Origin: Polaromonas sp. P2-4 | GTDB taxonomy: Bacteria > Pseudomonadota > Gammaproteobacteria > Burkholderiales > Burkholderiaceae_C | NCBI GenBank assembly: GCA_024703855.1 | Contig: CP087965.1 | Span: 2,472,001-2,536,000, forward strand | Reading direction: 5' to 3' | Length of the DNA stretch: 64,000 nt | Shown here: in pieces, positions 31,568-40,183 of the stretch | Numbering within the stretch: the stretch's first letter is position 1 | Layout of the letters: each line of letters opens with the position of its first letter | Notes under the pieces: generated by a model | Told to the model about the DNA's origin: nothing | Seen by the model: the letters and a program-made list of their open reading frames with translations, nothing else | The model's database searches: none | Translations under genes and position numbers: made by a program

Positions 31568-31584
31568 GTCTAATTTAAATAGAC
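31568..31584 (-). promoter_or_regulatory. Palindrome in the AT-rich promoter of the DUF4143 ATPase
   Basis: GTCTA-ATTTAAA-TAGAC, inside an AT-rich stretch (31520-31600) upstream of the minus-strand ATPase start at 31495. CTAATTAG lies nearby at about 31526-31533. A plausible operator and promoter; no proof. The rest of the 395-bp gap 31496-31890 holds repeat copy 3 and nothing else recognised. Confidence 0.35.
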
Positions 31585-31745
31585 AAGCAGCATTCGAACG
31601 CAATTTTTTGGGCAATCAGACGTCAACGGGTCATTAGCAGCTCGCCAACCGCGCCTTGGTGGCATTTGTGGCGCGGCCGGCGGTGGTGGTGCGCGGGCTG
31701 GGATTCCGGCGCGGTCCTGATTTCTCACCCGTGCATTTGCTCCTC

Positions 31746-31800
31746 ATTTAATAGCTACTCACGCATACAGGACAATGGCTGGAGGCCAATTTATCTTAAT
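31746..31800. repeat. Dispersed ~50-bp repeat, copy 3 of 7
   Basis: TTTAATAGCTACTCACGCATAC then AATGGCTGGAGGCCAATTTAT. Matches the family consensus in both conserved blocks. Confidence 0.7.
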
Positions 31801-31890
31801 CTCACCTAAAAAGGAGCACCAACCGGAAACTGGCGCCTAGCAACCGCGGGCCGAAGCGGTTGTGGATGGCGAGGCGGTGAGGGGGCTGGC

Positions 31891-32777
31891 ATGAGCAAAC
31901 CACCCGCCACAACGGAACTTGGAAAACTCTCAACAACGATGAGAGTTTCGCCTGATGAGCAGCCTCTTTATACAGAGCTGCGTGCACTGATTGCCAGCAG
32001 CCGCCAGCGCCTGGCCGGCACGGTGAATGCGGAGCTCACCCGCCTGTACTGGAGCGTGGGTGAACGCCTGCGCACCGAAGTGCTGGGCGGCGCTGACCGC
32101 GCCAAATACGGCGACCAGCTAATCAACCGCGTGGGGGTCAGTTGGCGCAAGAATTTGGCCGTGGGTTTGAAGCCAAAAATCTGCGCCGCATGGTGCAGTT
32201 TGCCCAGACTTTCCCGCTGCCCGAGATTGTCGCGACACTGTCACGACAATTGAGCTGGAGCCACTTTGTGAACCCGCTGCCGCTCAAAACCGAGCAGGCA
32301 CGCCAGTTTTATGCCCAGCAAGCCGCCGCCAACACCTGGAGCGTGCGTGAGCTGCGTCACCAGATCGAGCGCAAGCGGCCGCTGTTTGTGTTGCTGGACG
32401 CCACCTGGCCCGAGGCGCGCAAGATATTTCGCAAAAGCCCTTACCTCAACCATCTGCCTGTGCTCAGCCTGCAGAGCGAGCAACTCTCTCGCTACAAGCT
32501 GCGCCGCTCGCAGCGCGACGAGCACTTTTGCACCTCGGAGGTGGCAGCCCTGTGCCTGGAGTTGGCCGGTGAGACGCATGCGGCGCAGACCCTGGAGGCT
32601 TACCCGGATGTGTTCACCAACCACTACCTGAATGCCAAACAGCAGTTGCCCGTGGATTTGGAAGACGCTGCGCACCAGCGTTTGCGCAGCCTGCGTTTGC
32701 CGCAGGACGGTGGCGCTAGTGTGGTGCGCCACTCTGTTCTGTACTTATCTGGCGAGGCCTGTGGGCCTCGTCGCTGA
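31891..32777 (+). CDS. Chimeric gene: DUF1016 (YhcG) N-terminal domain fused to DTW C-terminal half, one frameshift
   Basis: Start 31891. Residues 1-~85 match the DUF1016 N-terminal domain (LYTELRALIASSRQRLAGTVN, LTRLYWSVGERL, ADRAKYGDQLI). After a frame change near 32140 come GRGFEAKNLRRMVQFAQTFP, LSWSHFVNPLPLKTEQARQFYAQQAA and NTWSVRELRHQIERK. At this point a normal DUF1016 protein goes on to its PD-(D/E)XK nuclease domain. Instead the reading frame enters RPLFVLLDATWPEARKIF and the last ~110 residues of a DTW protein. The reading continues past the DTW stop position into the inverted-repeat element and ends at 32777. The nuclease part is lost and the DTW part lacks its Cys-rich N-terminus, so neither activity is expected. 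Confidence 0.8.
32371..32716 (+). repeat. Direct repeat with 29606-29951
   Basis: Second copy of the DTW 3' segment. The DTW stop codon position is replaced by the left end of the inverted-repeat element (CGCTAGTG), which follows GGTGG at 32714. Confidence 0.85.
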
Positions 32778-33807
32778 TCAGCCGGCGCTCCCGGAATGAC
32801 AACCGCTGACAGGCCCCGCTGCCGCGTCAGACTTGGCAAGAATGGTCGGCTTTCCGGCGTCGGGTCGAACAGTCAATCACGACCCTGAGCAGCCGTTCCC
32901 GGCCAACACAAGCGAACGCTCAGTCGCGGCGACGGGGGCTGGGCCGGCATCGGGAGCGTCAGCCGCGCCGAGCCGCTTCGATCGCAGCGATGTCGATCTT
33001 TCTCATCCCCATCATGGCTTCGAACGTGCGCTTGGCCGCCGCTCGATCAGGATCGGCGATCGCGGCCGTCAGGACGCGTGGCGTGATCTGCCACGACAGT
33101 CCCCACTTGTCCTTGCACCAGCCGCATTCGCTTTCCTGGCCGCCGTTTCCGACAATCGCGTTCCACAAGCGGTCCGTTTCGGCCTGGTTGTCGGTCGCAA
33201 CCTGGAACGAGAAAGCCTCGTTGTGCTTGAACGCCGGCCCCCGTTCAGGCCGAGACAAGGGATGCCCATCACCGTGAACTCGACCGTCAAGACATCGCCC
33301 TGCTTGCCCGCGGGATAGTCGCCAGGCGCGCGAAGGACAGCGCCCACCGCGCTGTCCGGGAACGTCTCGGCGTAGAAATTCGCGGCGTCCAACGCGGTGC
33401 CGTCGTACCAGAGACAAATCGTGTTCTTGCTGACCATCTTGGTTCTCCTAAATTGGGACAGATACGTGCATTCAAGCCGCGCAGGCAGCCGGACTACTTC
33501 GGCAACTTGCATACCATGGGGTGGCGCGCATGCTGCGATCGTCCGCCACGGCGCCGATCGAGTGGAATCGTATCCGCAAATGGGATCAAGCTCAAGGCCG
33601 ACGCGCTTTCACGGTACCAACGACGGAGACCGACCCACAGCGGACACAGGGACAGCTGATGTCCGCTCAATTCGCTTGGCGAGCGGCCGCTCATGGGCAT
33701 TCGATCGCCTGGCGACTTGTGGCCGGGAGCGTGAGTTCGACACCCGCAAACGCCGACACTGCCGGCGCCCCCATAAGTTCTAGAACTTCGAGCGCACCAC
33801 ACTAGCG
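32714..33807. mobile_element. 1.09-kb segment between 16-bp perfect inverted repeats, carrying a VOC gene
   Basis: CGCTAGTGTGGTGCGC (32714-32729) recurs as GCGCACCACACTAGCG (33792-33807). Within the repeats TA sits symmetrically (32717-32718 and 33803-33804), so the element could be GTGTGGTGCGC-ended with a TA target duplication. No transposase is seen; the only gene is the VOC protein on the minus strand. The 354 bp from 33438 to the right end hold no ORF I can support. This looks like a non-autonomous element or an IS whose core was replaced. Confidence 0.55.
32959..33437 (-). CDS. PhnB-like VOC-family protein (3-demethylubiquinone methyltransferase-like fold), one frameshift
   Basis: Start ATG 33437 after AGGAGAACC (MVSKNTICLWYDGTALDAANFY). 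The frame changes near 33240 in GGCCGGCCCCC. Typical features: YAETFPDSAVGAVLRAPGDYP, GDVLTVEFTVMGIPCLGLNGG, FKHNEAFSFQVATDNQAETDRLW, CGWCKDKWGLSWQITPRVL and the C-terminal AFEAMMGMRKIDIAAIEAA. About 159 aa, full length. Members of this family bind metals or small ligands; their substrates are mostly unknown. It is the only gene of the inverted-repeat segment 32714-33807. Confidence 0.85.
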
Positions 33808-33901
33808 TCTAACCAGACGCCGCCACGCGGGCGCCCCAAGAGCGACAATCGACCCCAACACCCAAGGCAACCTCGCCCTACATCAAGACAAGAGCAGCAC
33901 C
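33438..33901. other. 464-bp gap without a supported gene
   Basis: The first 370 bp belong to the inverted-repeat segment. High GC throughout, and short open frames on both strands look like chance. 33808-33901 is the upstream region of the zinc-ribbon gene, ending in CAAGAGCAGCACC before the ATG. Confidence 0.5.
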
Positions 33902-34153
33902 ATGACCGAAGATACGAACCGAAAAAACGAATTGCAGAAGATGGAGCTGTGCGATTCATGCGCCGGCATCCAGCGCAACTGGCGCAAGGCCCCCGGGCAC
34001 CCCGAGCTGGTGCAGGGCGACAACCGCCAGGAAAAGCGCGGCGGCCATCTGGTCACCATCACCAAGTACCGCTGTGACCGCTGCGGCACAGCGTGGGAGT
34101 ACGAGAACGACAAGGCCAACCTCAAGGCGGGTTGGTCGGTGGTGGGGCGCTAG
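33902..34153 (+). CDS. Small zinc-ribbon-like protein
   Basis: 83 aa, intact. Starts MTEDTNRKNELQKMELCDSC; two Cys pairs, CDSC (residues 17-20) and CDRC (about 60-63), each followed by an aromatic patch (IQRNWRK; GTAWEYEND). This suggests one zinc ribbon or knuckle. I do not recognise a named family. A 5'-truncated relative is at 28912. Followed 47 bp later by a strong terminator, so probably monocistronic. Confidence 0.7.
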   Translation: MTEDTNRKNELQKMELCDSCAGIQRNWRKAPGHPELVQGDNRQEKRGGHLVTITKYRCDRCGTAWEYENDKANLKAGWSVVGR

Positions 34154-34200
34154 ACGGCGCTTACTGTATTTGCCAGCCCCTCCGATTTCGGAGCGCCCAT

Positions 34201-34228
34201 AAAAAGACAGGCCAGGCCTGTCTTTTTT
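34201..34228. terminator. Bidirectional intrinsic terminator
   Basis: AAAAAGACAGGCC-A-GGCCTGTCTTTTTT: 13-bp stem with A and T tracts on both sides, between the zinc-ribbon gene (plus) and the Ala/Lys-rich gene (minus), serving both. Confidence 0.9.
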
Positions 34229-34266
34229 AAGGAGCTGCAAGACTGATTGCAGCCCTTGCGTGGCAA

Positions 34267-34755
34267 TTACTTGCTGCCAGCCGCTTTCACGTCAGCCTTG
34301 GCTTCTGCCTTGACTGCGGTGGTTTCAGCACTGGCGGTGGCCTTGTCGGCTGCGGCCTTGATGCTCACGGTGTCGACCTTGGTATCGGCTTTGATGACGG
34401 TCTTGTCGGCTTTGAGATCGGCCTTGGCTTCGACTTTTTCTGCTTTGGCCGTGGCCTTGGTTTTGTCTTCAGCGTCGGCGCTGGCGGCTTTGCCTTTTGC
34501 CTTGGCTTTTGTGTTGGCCGCTTTGGTCAGGGCCTTGGTTTTCTTTTCAGCAGCGTTCACTTCTGCCTTTTCAACCTTCACGTCAGCCTTGGCGTCCACC
34601 TTGGCTTCGCTCTTCACAGCCGCAGCCACAGACTGGTCGGCCTTGGCTTCTGCCTTGACGACGGCCGGGGTGGCAGGAGCCACGGGCGCAGGCGTCTGTG
34701 CAAATGCAGCGCCGGCAATCAGGGTGGTCATCAGGGTAGCGAGTAACTTGTTCAT
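34267..34755 (-). CDS. Exported Ala/Lys-rich low-complexity protein
   Basis: 162 aa, intact. A clear signal peptide MNKLLATLMTTLIAGAAFA-QTP precedes a mature part built almost only of Ala, Lys, Val, Asp, Glu and Thr, with irregular repeats of the KAEAKAD/KADVKVEKAEV kind and no Cys, Trp, Tyr or aromatic residues after the signal. It should form long charged helices or remain unfolded in the periplasm. The composition recalls histone H1-like tails and TolA-type linkers, but no family can be assigned. Monocistronic, facing the shared terminator. Confidence 0.7.
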   Translation of the reverse strand: MNKLLATLMTTLIAGAAFAQTPAPVAPATPAVVKAEAKADQSVAAAVKSEAKVDAKADVKVEKAEVNAAEKKTKALTKAANTKAKAKGKAASADAEDKTKATAKAEKVEAKADLKADKTVIKADTKVDTVSIKAAADKATASAETTAVKAEAKADVKAAGSK

Positions 34756-35104
34756 GAGGGTCCTTTGAATACGATTGATAAATCACCATGATTTCACATG
34801 GCCAGGTGTTCAACGGCGCGCTCGACACATTGTTGACCTGCCTCACACAACGTTGCACTCCATACCTGAGCTTTACATTCGGCGCGGTCTTTTGGTGCGC
34901 TTTATCAATGCATCCTTTTACCGAACGGCGTTTTTTAAAAACGTGACCACGGCCATTGGTTTGTGCGCAGGACAGGTCTGCGCGTTACAAGATGTGGGCG
35001 TGATGCCTTCGCAGAAAACAACCGCATTTTTAAACCGGGCATAGCCGTGCGCCAAAGCATGTGCACACCGGTGCCGGGCCACAATGAATCAATGAAAGGC
35101 ATGG
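34756..35104. other. 349-bp intergenic gap
   Basis: Divergent region between the Ala/Lys-rich gene and the DUF1439 gene. Moderately AT-rich, with no palindrome or ORF I can support. Confidence 0.5.
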
Positions 35105-35670
35105 ATGAAAAGAAAACAGTTGCTGACTTTGGCTATCTGGACGGCCTTGGGCGGGGCCGGCTTGTTGGCCCTGCCGGATGCGCGGGCCCAGCCCAGCTAC
35201 ACGGTATCAAGCGAACAATTGCAGGAGGCCGTGGCGCAGCGTTTCCCGATGCGTTATCCGGTGGGTGGGCTGCTTAATCTTGACCTGCAGGCGCCGCGCC
35301 TGCGCCTGCTGCCTGACGTGAACCGCCTGGGCACCGAGATGGTTGTGAAAGCGGCCGGCCCGGCCTTGCGGCGCAGCTATGCGGGCACGTTCGACCTGGA
35401 TTTTGCACTGCGTTATGAGGCCAGTGACCAGTCGATTGCGCGCACCAGCTGCGCGTGAATTCGCTGCGCTTTGCTGGTCTGCCACCGGGGCCTTCGGAGC
35501 TGCTTGATGCCTACGGCCCGGCGCTGGCCGAGCAGGCGCTGCAGGAAGTCATCTTGCACCGGCTGCGCCCGCAGGATTTGATGCTGGCAGACGGCATGGG
35601 GCTTGAGCCAGGCGCCATCACGGTCACGGCCAAGGGGCTGGTGATCGGCTTTGTGACGAAGCAGCGCTGA
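35105..35670 (+). CDS. DUF1439 (YceB-like) exported protein, one frameshift
   Basis: Start 35105 (MKRKQLLTLAIWTALGGAGLLALPDARAQ), a Sec signal with cleavage after ARA. The mature protein reads SYTVSSEQLQEAVAQRFPMRYPVGGLLNLDLQAPRLRLLPDVNRLGTEM, typical of the DUF1439 beta-rich fold. The frame changes near 35447 within ACCAGCTGCGCGTGAATTC; VNSLRFAGLPPGPSELLDAYGP and the end GLVIGFVTKQR follow. About 188 aa. Related proteins such as YceB are lipoproteins; this one has no lipobox. Role unknown, possibly lipid binding. Confidence 0.78.
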
Positions 35671-35703
35671 GGGCGCGGGGCGTGTTACCTCAAGAAGTGC
35701 CCG

Positions 35704-36360
35704 CTACGGCACTTTGGCACTGCCCTCGGGCTTGACCCAGGTGAACACGCGCAACGGCGGCACGTTCACAACCTCCCACCGCTTGTCAGGCTCGCCGAGA
35801 TAGGGCGAGACAAAACCGGCCACGTGCGCACGCACCTGGTAGGCGACAAAGCGGCCGCCGGGCCGCAGCACTTTGGCGATGGCCGCGGCGATTCGGTCGG
35901 CGGTTTCGGGCGCCATGGTTGAGAACGGAATGCCCGAGACGATGGCATCCGGCGCCGGCAGGCCCCTGGCGGCCAACAACGCTTCCAACTGCTCGGCGCT
36001 GCCCAGTTCCAGCATGAAGCGCGGGTCTTGCACCGTGCTGCGCAGGTGCTGGTAAAAGTTGGCGTCGAGCTCTATCGCCAGCAGCCGGGCCGCGAGCGGC
36101 ATGGCGTGCAAGAAGGCAGCGGTGGTGCCACCGATGCCCGGCCCCAGCTCAACCACGGTGTGCGCTTCGGCCACCCGGGCCTCGCGCACCAGCAGCTGCT
36201 CCAGCCAGCGCGAGCTCGGCACGATGGAGCCCACCCGAGCCGGGTGGCGCAGAAAGCCGCGAAGAAACTCAACGCCGTCGCGCAGCTGGCCGCTGTAGCG
36301 CTGGCGGGGCGGCAGCGTGGCTCGGCCGGTCGGCCGTACTGCTCTGGGTTCGTTCAGCAT
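35704..36360 (-). CDS. Class I SAM-dependent methyltransferase (PmtA-like)
   Basis: 218 aa, intact. After a basic N-terminus the segment YSGQLRDGVEFLRGFLRHPARVGSIVPSS is characteristic of the phospholipid N-methyltransferase/PmtA-like group. Motif I is VVELGPGIGGTTAAFL; motif IV region DAIVSGIPFSTM; then VLRPGGRFVAYQV. PmtA methylates phosphatidylethanolamine; members with this N-terminus are also found that have other or unknown substrates. Single gene, downstream of and convergent with the DUF1439 gene. Confidence 0.8.
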   Translation of the reverse strand: MLNEPRAVRPTGRATLPPRQRYSGQLRDGVEFLRGFLRHPARVGSIVPSSRWLEQLLVREARVAEAHTVVELGPGIGGTTAAFLHAMPLAARLLAIELDANFYQHLRSTVQDPRFMLELGSAEQLEALLAARGLPAPDAIVSGIPFSTMAPETADRIAAAIAKVLRPGGRFVAYQVRAHVAGFVSPYLGEPDKRWEVVNVPPLRVFTWVKPEGSAKVP

Positions 36361-36561
36361 GGTGGTACCTTGCTTGATGGGCTGTGGTTTTTTTCAGAAG
36401 TCAAAGCCCTGGAACCCGCCGACGCCGCAAACGGTGTGGTTTCAAAGCGACCCTGCCAAAGATCATGCGACAAGGGCCGCGGCAAGGTCAACTCATTCTG
36501 GCGCCGGATTGCGCTGCCCGCTGTCAGACAGTGCCGTGTTTGCGTGCGTGCGTGCGCAACT

Positions 36562-37263
36562 CTACGTTGCCTTGCCCTGCACCGCCCGGCGCAGCGCCGC
36601 CCGCGCCAGCAGGCGGGTGGAGTCCAGCGTCGGCAGCGGCGAGTTAGTGTCGTTCATGATCAGCGGGATCTCGGTGCAGCCGAGTACGACGGCGTCGCAG
36701 CCCTCCTCTTTCATCCGGGCCATGACCTGTTGAAAGTAAGCGACCGCCTCGGGCTTGAACACGCCGTACACCAGTTCGTCCATGATGATGCGGTTGATCT
36801 CGTCGCGTTCAGCATTGTTCGGGCGCATGTAGGCCAGTCCGCGCGCTGTGAGCTTTTCTGGATAGACCTCGCTGTCGACGAGCCAACGGGTTCCTGTGAT
36901 GCCGATGCGCTTGAAGCCGCGCAGGGCGGCCTCTGCGGCGACGACCTCTGCGATGTGCAGCCAGGGCAGCGGTGACCGCGGCTCCACATAAGCAAACGCC
37001 TGGTGAATGGTGTTGTCGGGGCAGATCAGAAAGTCGGCACCGATGGCCGCGAGCTTGTTGGCGGAAGCCAGCATCAGCTCAGCCACGCCCGGCCAGTCGC
37101 CGCGGTCGAGGCAGTCCACATACCCGGCGAGCGAGGGTGTGTGCAGCGAGACCTCGGGATGCGCGTGCGGGCCGAGCAGCTGCGCGCCTTCTGCGCAAAT
37201 GGTGCGGTAACAAAGCGCTGCGCCTTCGGCGGAGCAGCCAACAATACCGATGTGTTGGGGCAT
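36562..37263 (-). CDS. Aspartate/glutamate racemase family protein
   Basis: 233 aa, intact. Start 37263 (MPQHIGIVGCSAEGAALCYRTI). The two catalytic cysteines of the family are FLICPDNTIHQ (first) and AVVLGCTEIPLI (second). GITGTRWLVDSEVYPEKL lies between them. Interconverts D/L amino acids (aspartate- or hydantoin-racemase-like); the exact substrate is not readable. Transcribed together with nothing obvious: 60-bp gap on one side to MipA, 200 bp on the other. Confidence 0.85.
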   Translation of the reverse strand: MPQHIGIVGCSAEGAALCYRTICAEGAQLLGPHAHPEVSLHTPSLAGYVDCLDRGDWPGVAELMLASANKLAAIGADFLICPDNTIHQAFAYVEPRSPLPWLHIAEVVAAEAALRGFKRIGITGTRWLVDSEVYPEKLTARGLAYMRPNNAERDEINRIIMDELVYGVFKPEAVAYFQQVMARMKEEGCDAVVLGCTEIPLIMNDTNSPLPTLDSTRLLARAALRRAVQGKAT

Positions 37264-37335
37264 GACAGTGGTGTTCCATGAGGTGGCGAAGGAGAACCGT
37301 TGCGCGGTTCCCGGTGGCGGGGGTTCAAGGCCGGC

Positions 37336-38187
37336 TCAGTCGCTCACCAGCGTGACCGACCGTGCGAAGGTGTAGGTCAGGCCCACGCCCACGCTGGTGC
37401 CCGTGGTTTTTGCACCAGCGGGCTCGCCCTGTTGGCGGCGCCTGCCACGGAGTCGAGCCGGACGAAGCCGAAGAGGCGCAGGTTGGGCGTCAGGTCGTGC
37501 GACACATTGGCCCCCAGGCGCCAGGCGATCAGCCCGCTTTCGGCGGTGTAGGCGGGGCGGCCCGGTGTGGCAAAGGCGGGCGCCACGCCGTAAAACGTGT
37601 CGGCCAGGCGCCGGTTGCCGATCACCGCGCCGACGCTGGTGCCGTAGCGCCAGCCGCCGCTGGCGCGCCGCTCGTAGATCAGCCGGGGCTCGAACGAGAT
37701 GCCCTTGTGGCTGAGCCTGTCGTCCAGGTCAAACACGCCGCGCAGCGCAAACTCGGCCCGCACGCGGCCGCCGCCCGGCCCTTCGCCCAGGTGCCACTTG
37801 AGGCGGGGCCCAAATTCAACCAGGGTGCCCAGGTCGGGCATGCCGCGACGACGCGTCGACTTCGTCCGAGCGGGAACCAAAAGCGCCGGCAAAACCCACA
37901 TCGAGCTCAAACTGCGGCGTGTTGACGGCGCGTAGGCCCAGGCTCTCGCGGTCGGCCCGGAAATACTTGCCGCGGTAGATCAGGTAGGGCAGCGCCAAGC
38001 CGCGGCCCACCCGCTGAGAAGCGCCCGGGTAGGCCTGCTGCGACACGCCCAGGCCCACCCCGCCGATTTCCCACAGCGGAAGCTGCGCGGGTGGCTGTTC
38101 TTCCTGCGCCTGCGCCCGGCTGGCCGTGGGCGCGGCCAGCAACAAGGCGGCGACCGCGCAGCCGCAGAGGGAGGGTTGAACTTTCAT
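37336..38187 (-). CDS. MipA/OmpV-family outer membrane protein, two frameshifts
   Basis: Start 38187 (MKVQPSLCGCAVAALLLAAPTASRAQA), a Sec signal. MipA features: LPLWEIGGVGLGVSQQAYPGASQRV, LPYLIYRGKYFRADRESLGLRAV. The frame changes near 37850 (then GMPDLGTLVEFGPRLKWHLG) and near 37410, after which the protein ends GTSVGVGLTYTFARSVTLVSD, a proper C-terminal beta strand with a stop at 37336. The last strand motif YTF is typical. A scaffold or porin-like barrel of the outer membrane. Confidence 0.82.
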
Positions 38188-38566
38188 GTGGGCTCCTGGC
38201 TGGGCAAGGGTGAAAGGAAAGCACGCCGGGGTATTCCGGTTCTGCCTGCCTGCCGCCAACATACACCGTGGCGAGCCAGGACGATAGAGGAAGACCGCGT
38301 TTTTGCTGCGCGGCGCGGTGTCAGGGACGCCGGTGTTCCTGGCAATTAAACTCGTAAACAAGGATTGAGGATTCATGCGGGTTGGCAGCGTACCAAATTT
38401 GCAACAAGCCAGGATAAAGTCGCAAACGACTCTGCTGGCACTCAATTCGGCTCAGTCGCAATTGACTGGTCCAAGACGTCAAAAGGTTGCGTTCTGACAT
38501 CGCGGTCGTCATTAAGCAGGCCCAAGCGGTTCGTTCCAGTCAACGTATGATCACACGCACAAATCC
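38188..38566. other. 379-bp intergenic gap
   Basis: Divergent region between mipA-like and LysR genes. No ORF, repeat or palindrome could be supported; possible promoters face both ways. Confidence 0.5.
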
Positions 38567-39535
38567 ATGCAAAGCGCCAAAGCCACCACCCTCCAGCTAG
38601 ACATCACCTCAGATCTTCAGAGATGGCGTACCTTTCTGGCCATCGCAGAGCTGGGCAGCTTGACCCGAGCGGCGCTGTTTCTGGACAGCAACCAATCGCT
38701 GCTGAGCCGCCAGCTCAACGCGCTGGAGCGTGACTGCGGCGCGCGTCTGTTCAACCGCACCGGGCGGGGTGTCACCCTATCGGATGTGGGACAGCGCATC
38801 TTTCCGCATGTCAAAACCCTGCTGGCTGACGCGGAGCAGCTGGAAGTGGAGATCCGCGGCGAAGCCAGAGAACCTGCCGGACGAGTGACGCTGGGATCCT
38901 TGCCCTCGATTTCTGGCCCTATCGTCGGGCGGCTGTTCAAGCAGATCCGGGCCCAACACCCGGGCATCCAGCTGAAAATTCTGGAAGGCTCCAGCGGGCA
39001 GGTTGAAGAATGGCTGGCTGACGCACGCGTCGACATCGCGATTTTGTACCGCTACAGCCATGCCGTGCCGGAACAGGAGCAGGCGCTGGCCAGCGTGGAC
39101 AGCTACCTGATTGGCCCGGTGGGCGACAAGCTCACAGCCACAGCCGAAGTGCCATTTGCCGCGCTACATGAACTGCCCTTCATCCTGCCCAGCGTACCCA
39201 ATGGCTTGCGCAACACGCTGGATGCGATGGCGCGGCAAGAGCACATCACCCTGGCCCCGGTGATGGAGGCGGACTCCCTGCCTTTGATGCGTTCGCTGGT
39301 CGCACAAGAACGGCTGTACACCGTGCTGCCGATCCACGCGGTGTGGCAGGAAGTCCAGGAAGGCAAGTTGCAAGCCGCCAGAATAATCGACCCGCCTTTG
39401 CAGCGCATCGTGTCCATGGCCTTTGCCAAGGCCAAGGGGCCGGGACGCGCAGCATCGGCGGTGGCCAAGCAGATTGAGCAAATCGTGGCCGAACGGGCCC
39501 GCTCGGGGATGTGGCTTTCCACGCAACAGGCATAA
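38567..39535 (+). CDS. LysR-family transcriptional regulator
   Basis: 322 aa, intact (MQSAKATTLQLDITSDLQRWRTFLAIAELGSL). HTH: TRAALFLDSNQSLLSRQLNALERD. Linker helix to ~95, then effector domain GRVTLGSLPSISGPIVGRLFKQI, DIAILYRY, LPFILPSVPNGLRNTLD and PLMRSLVAQERLYTVLPIHAV. This is the NAC/Cbl-like or CatM-type two-lobe domain. It is transcribed in the same direction as the carboxymuconolactone decarboxylase-like and amidohydrolase genes 75 bp downstream, so it may be the regulator of that small catabolic group. Confidence 0.85.
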   Translation: MQSAKATTLQLDITSDLQRWRTFLAIAELGSLTRAALFLDSNQSLLSRQLNALERDCGARLFNRTGRGVTLSDVGQRIFPHVKTLLADAEQLEVEIRGEAREPAGRVTLGSLPSISGPIVGRLFKQIRAQHPGIQLKILEGSSGQVEEWLADARVDIAILYRYSHAVPEQEQALASVDSYLIGPVGDKLTATAEVPFAALHELPFILPSVPNGLRNTLDAMARQEHITLAPVMEADSLPLMRSLVAQERLYTVLPIHAVWQEVQEGKLQAARIIDPPLQRIVSMAFAKAKGPGRAASAVAKQIEQIVAERARSGMWLSTQQA

Positions 39536-39610
39536 CAGCTTTGCGCCGTGGCAGCGGCGGACATGCGGGCAGGCATGCTGAAATCGGGCGTACATCTTTG
39601 AGGATCACCC

Positions 39611-40183
39611 ATGTCCCGTATTTCATTTCCCGCACCCGACACCATGACTCCCGAGCAACGCCAGGTCTACGACAAGGTGGTCTCCGGCCCGCGCGGCAAA
39701 ATCGAAGGCCCTTTGCGCGCCGCCTTGCACAACGCCGAACTGGCGGATTGCTGGCAGGCGCTGGGCGCCCTGCTGCGCTACAAAACCACGCTGCCGCCGC
39801 GCCTGTCAGAGATTGCGATTTTGGTGACCGGGCGGGCTTGCCAGTCGCCGTTTGAGTGGTATGCGCACCGGCGGGAATCCGAAAAAATCGGCATCGAGCC
39901 GGACATTCTGGAAGCCCTGCTGGCGCAGACCGAGCCGCCGTTCAAGTCACCCGACGAAGCATTGGTCTACCGCTACGCGCTGGAACTGAACCGCCACAAC
40001 TCCGTGTCGGATACCACCTATGCTGACACGCTGGCGCGCTTTGGCGAACGCACCGTGGTGGAGCTGACCGCCCTGGTGGGCTACTACACCATGGTGGCGA
40101 TGACGCTCAATGCGCACGAGATTCCATTGCCCGCGGGCGTGGCGCCGGCATTTGCGCTGCCGCAACACGCAAAACTGCCATGA
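39611..40183 (+). CDS. Carboxymuconolactone decarboxylase family protein
   Basis: 190 aa, intact. Start 39611 (MSRISFPAPDTMTPEQRQVYDKVV) with GAGGATCACCC upstream. The CMD/AhpD fold segments are KTTLPPRLSEIAILVTGRACQSPFEWYAHRRES, which contain the conserved Glu, single Cys and His, and YGYYTMVAM-like (VVELTALVGYYTMVAMTLNAHEIP). The family includes the protocatechuate-pathway decarboxylase and many peroxidase-like relatives; this single-Cys version is not AhpD. The stop overlaps the next start (ATGA, 40180). Confidence 0.85.
   Translation: MSRISFPAPDTMTPEQRQVYDKVVSGPRGKIEGPLRAALHNAELADCWQALGALLRYKTTLPPRLSEIAILVTGRACQSPFEWYAHRRESEKIGIEPDILEALLAQTEPPFKSPDEALVYRYALELNRHNSVSDTTYADTLARFGERTVVELTALVGYYTMVAMTLNAHEIPLPAGVAPAFALPQHAKLP

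Noticed and set aside
33438..33790. Transposase remnant in the right part of the inverted-repeat segment
   Set aside because: All six frames were read; none shows DDE, HUH or recombinase motifs, and the open frames overlap on both strands as expected for GC-rich DNA.
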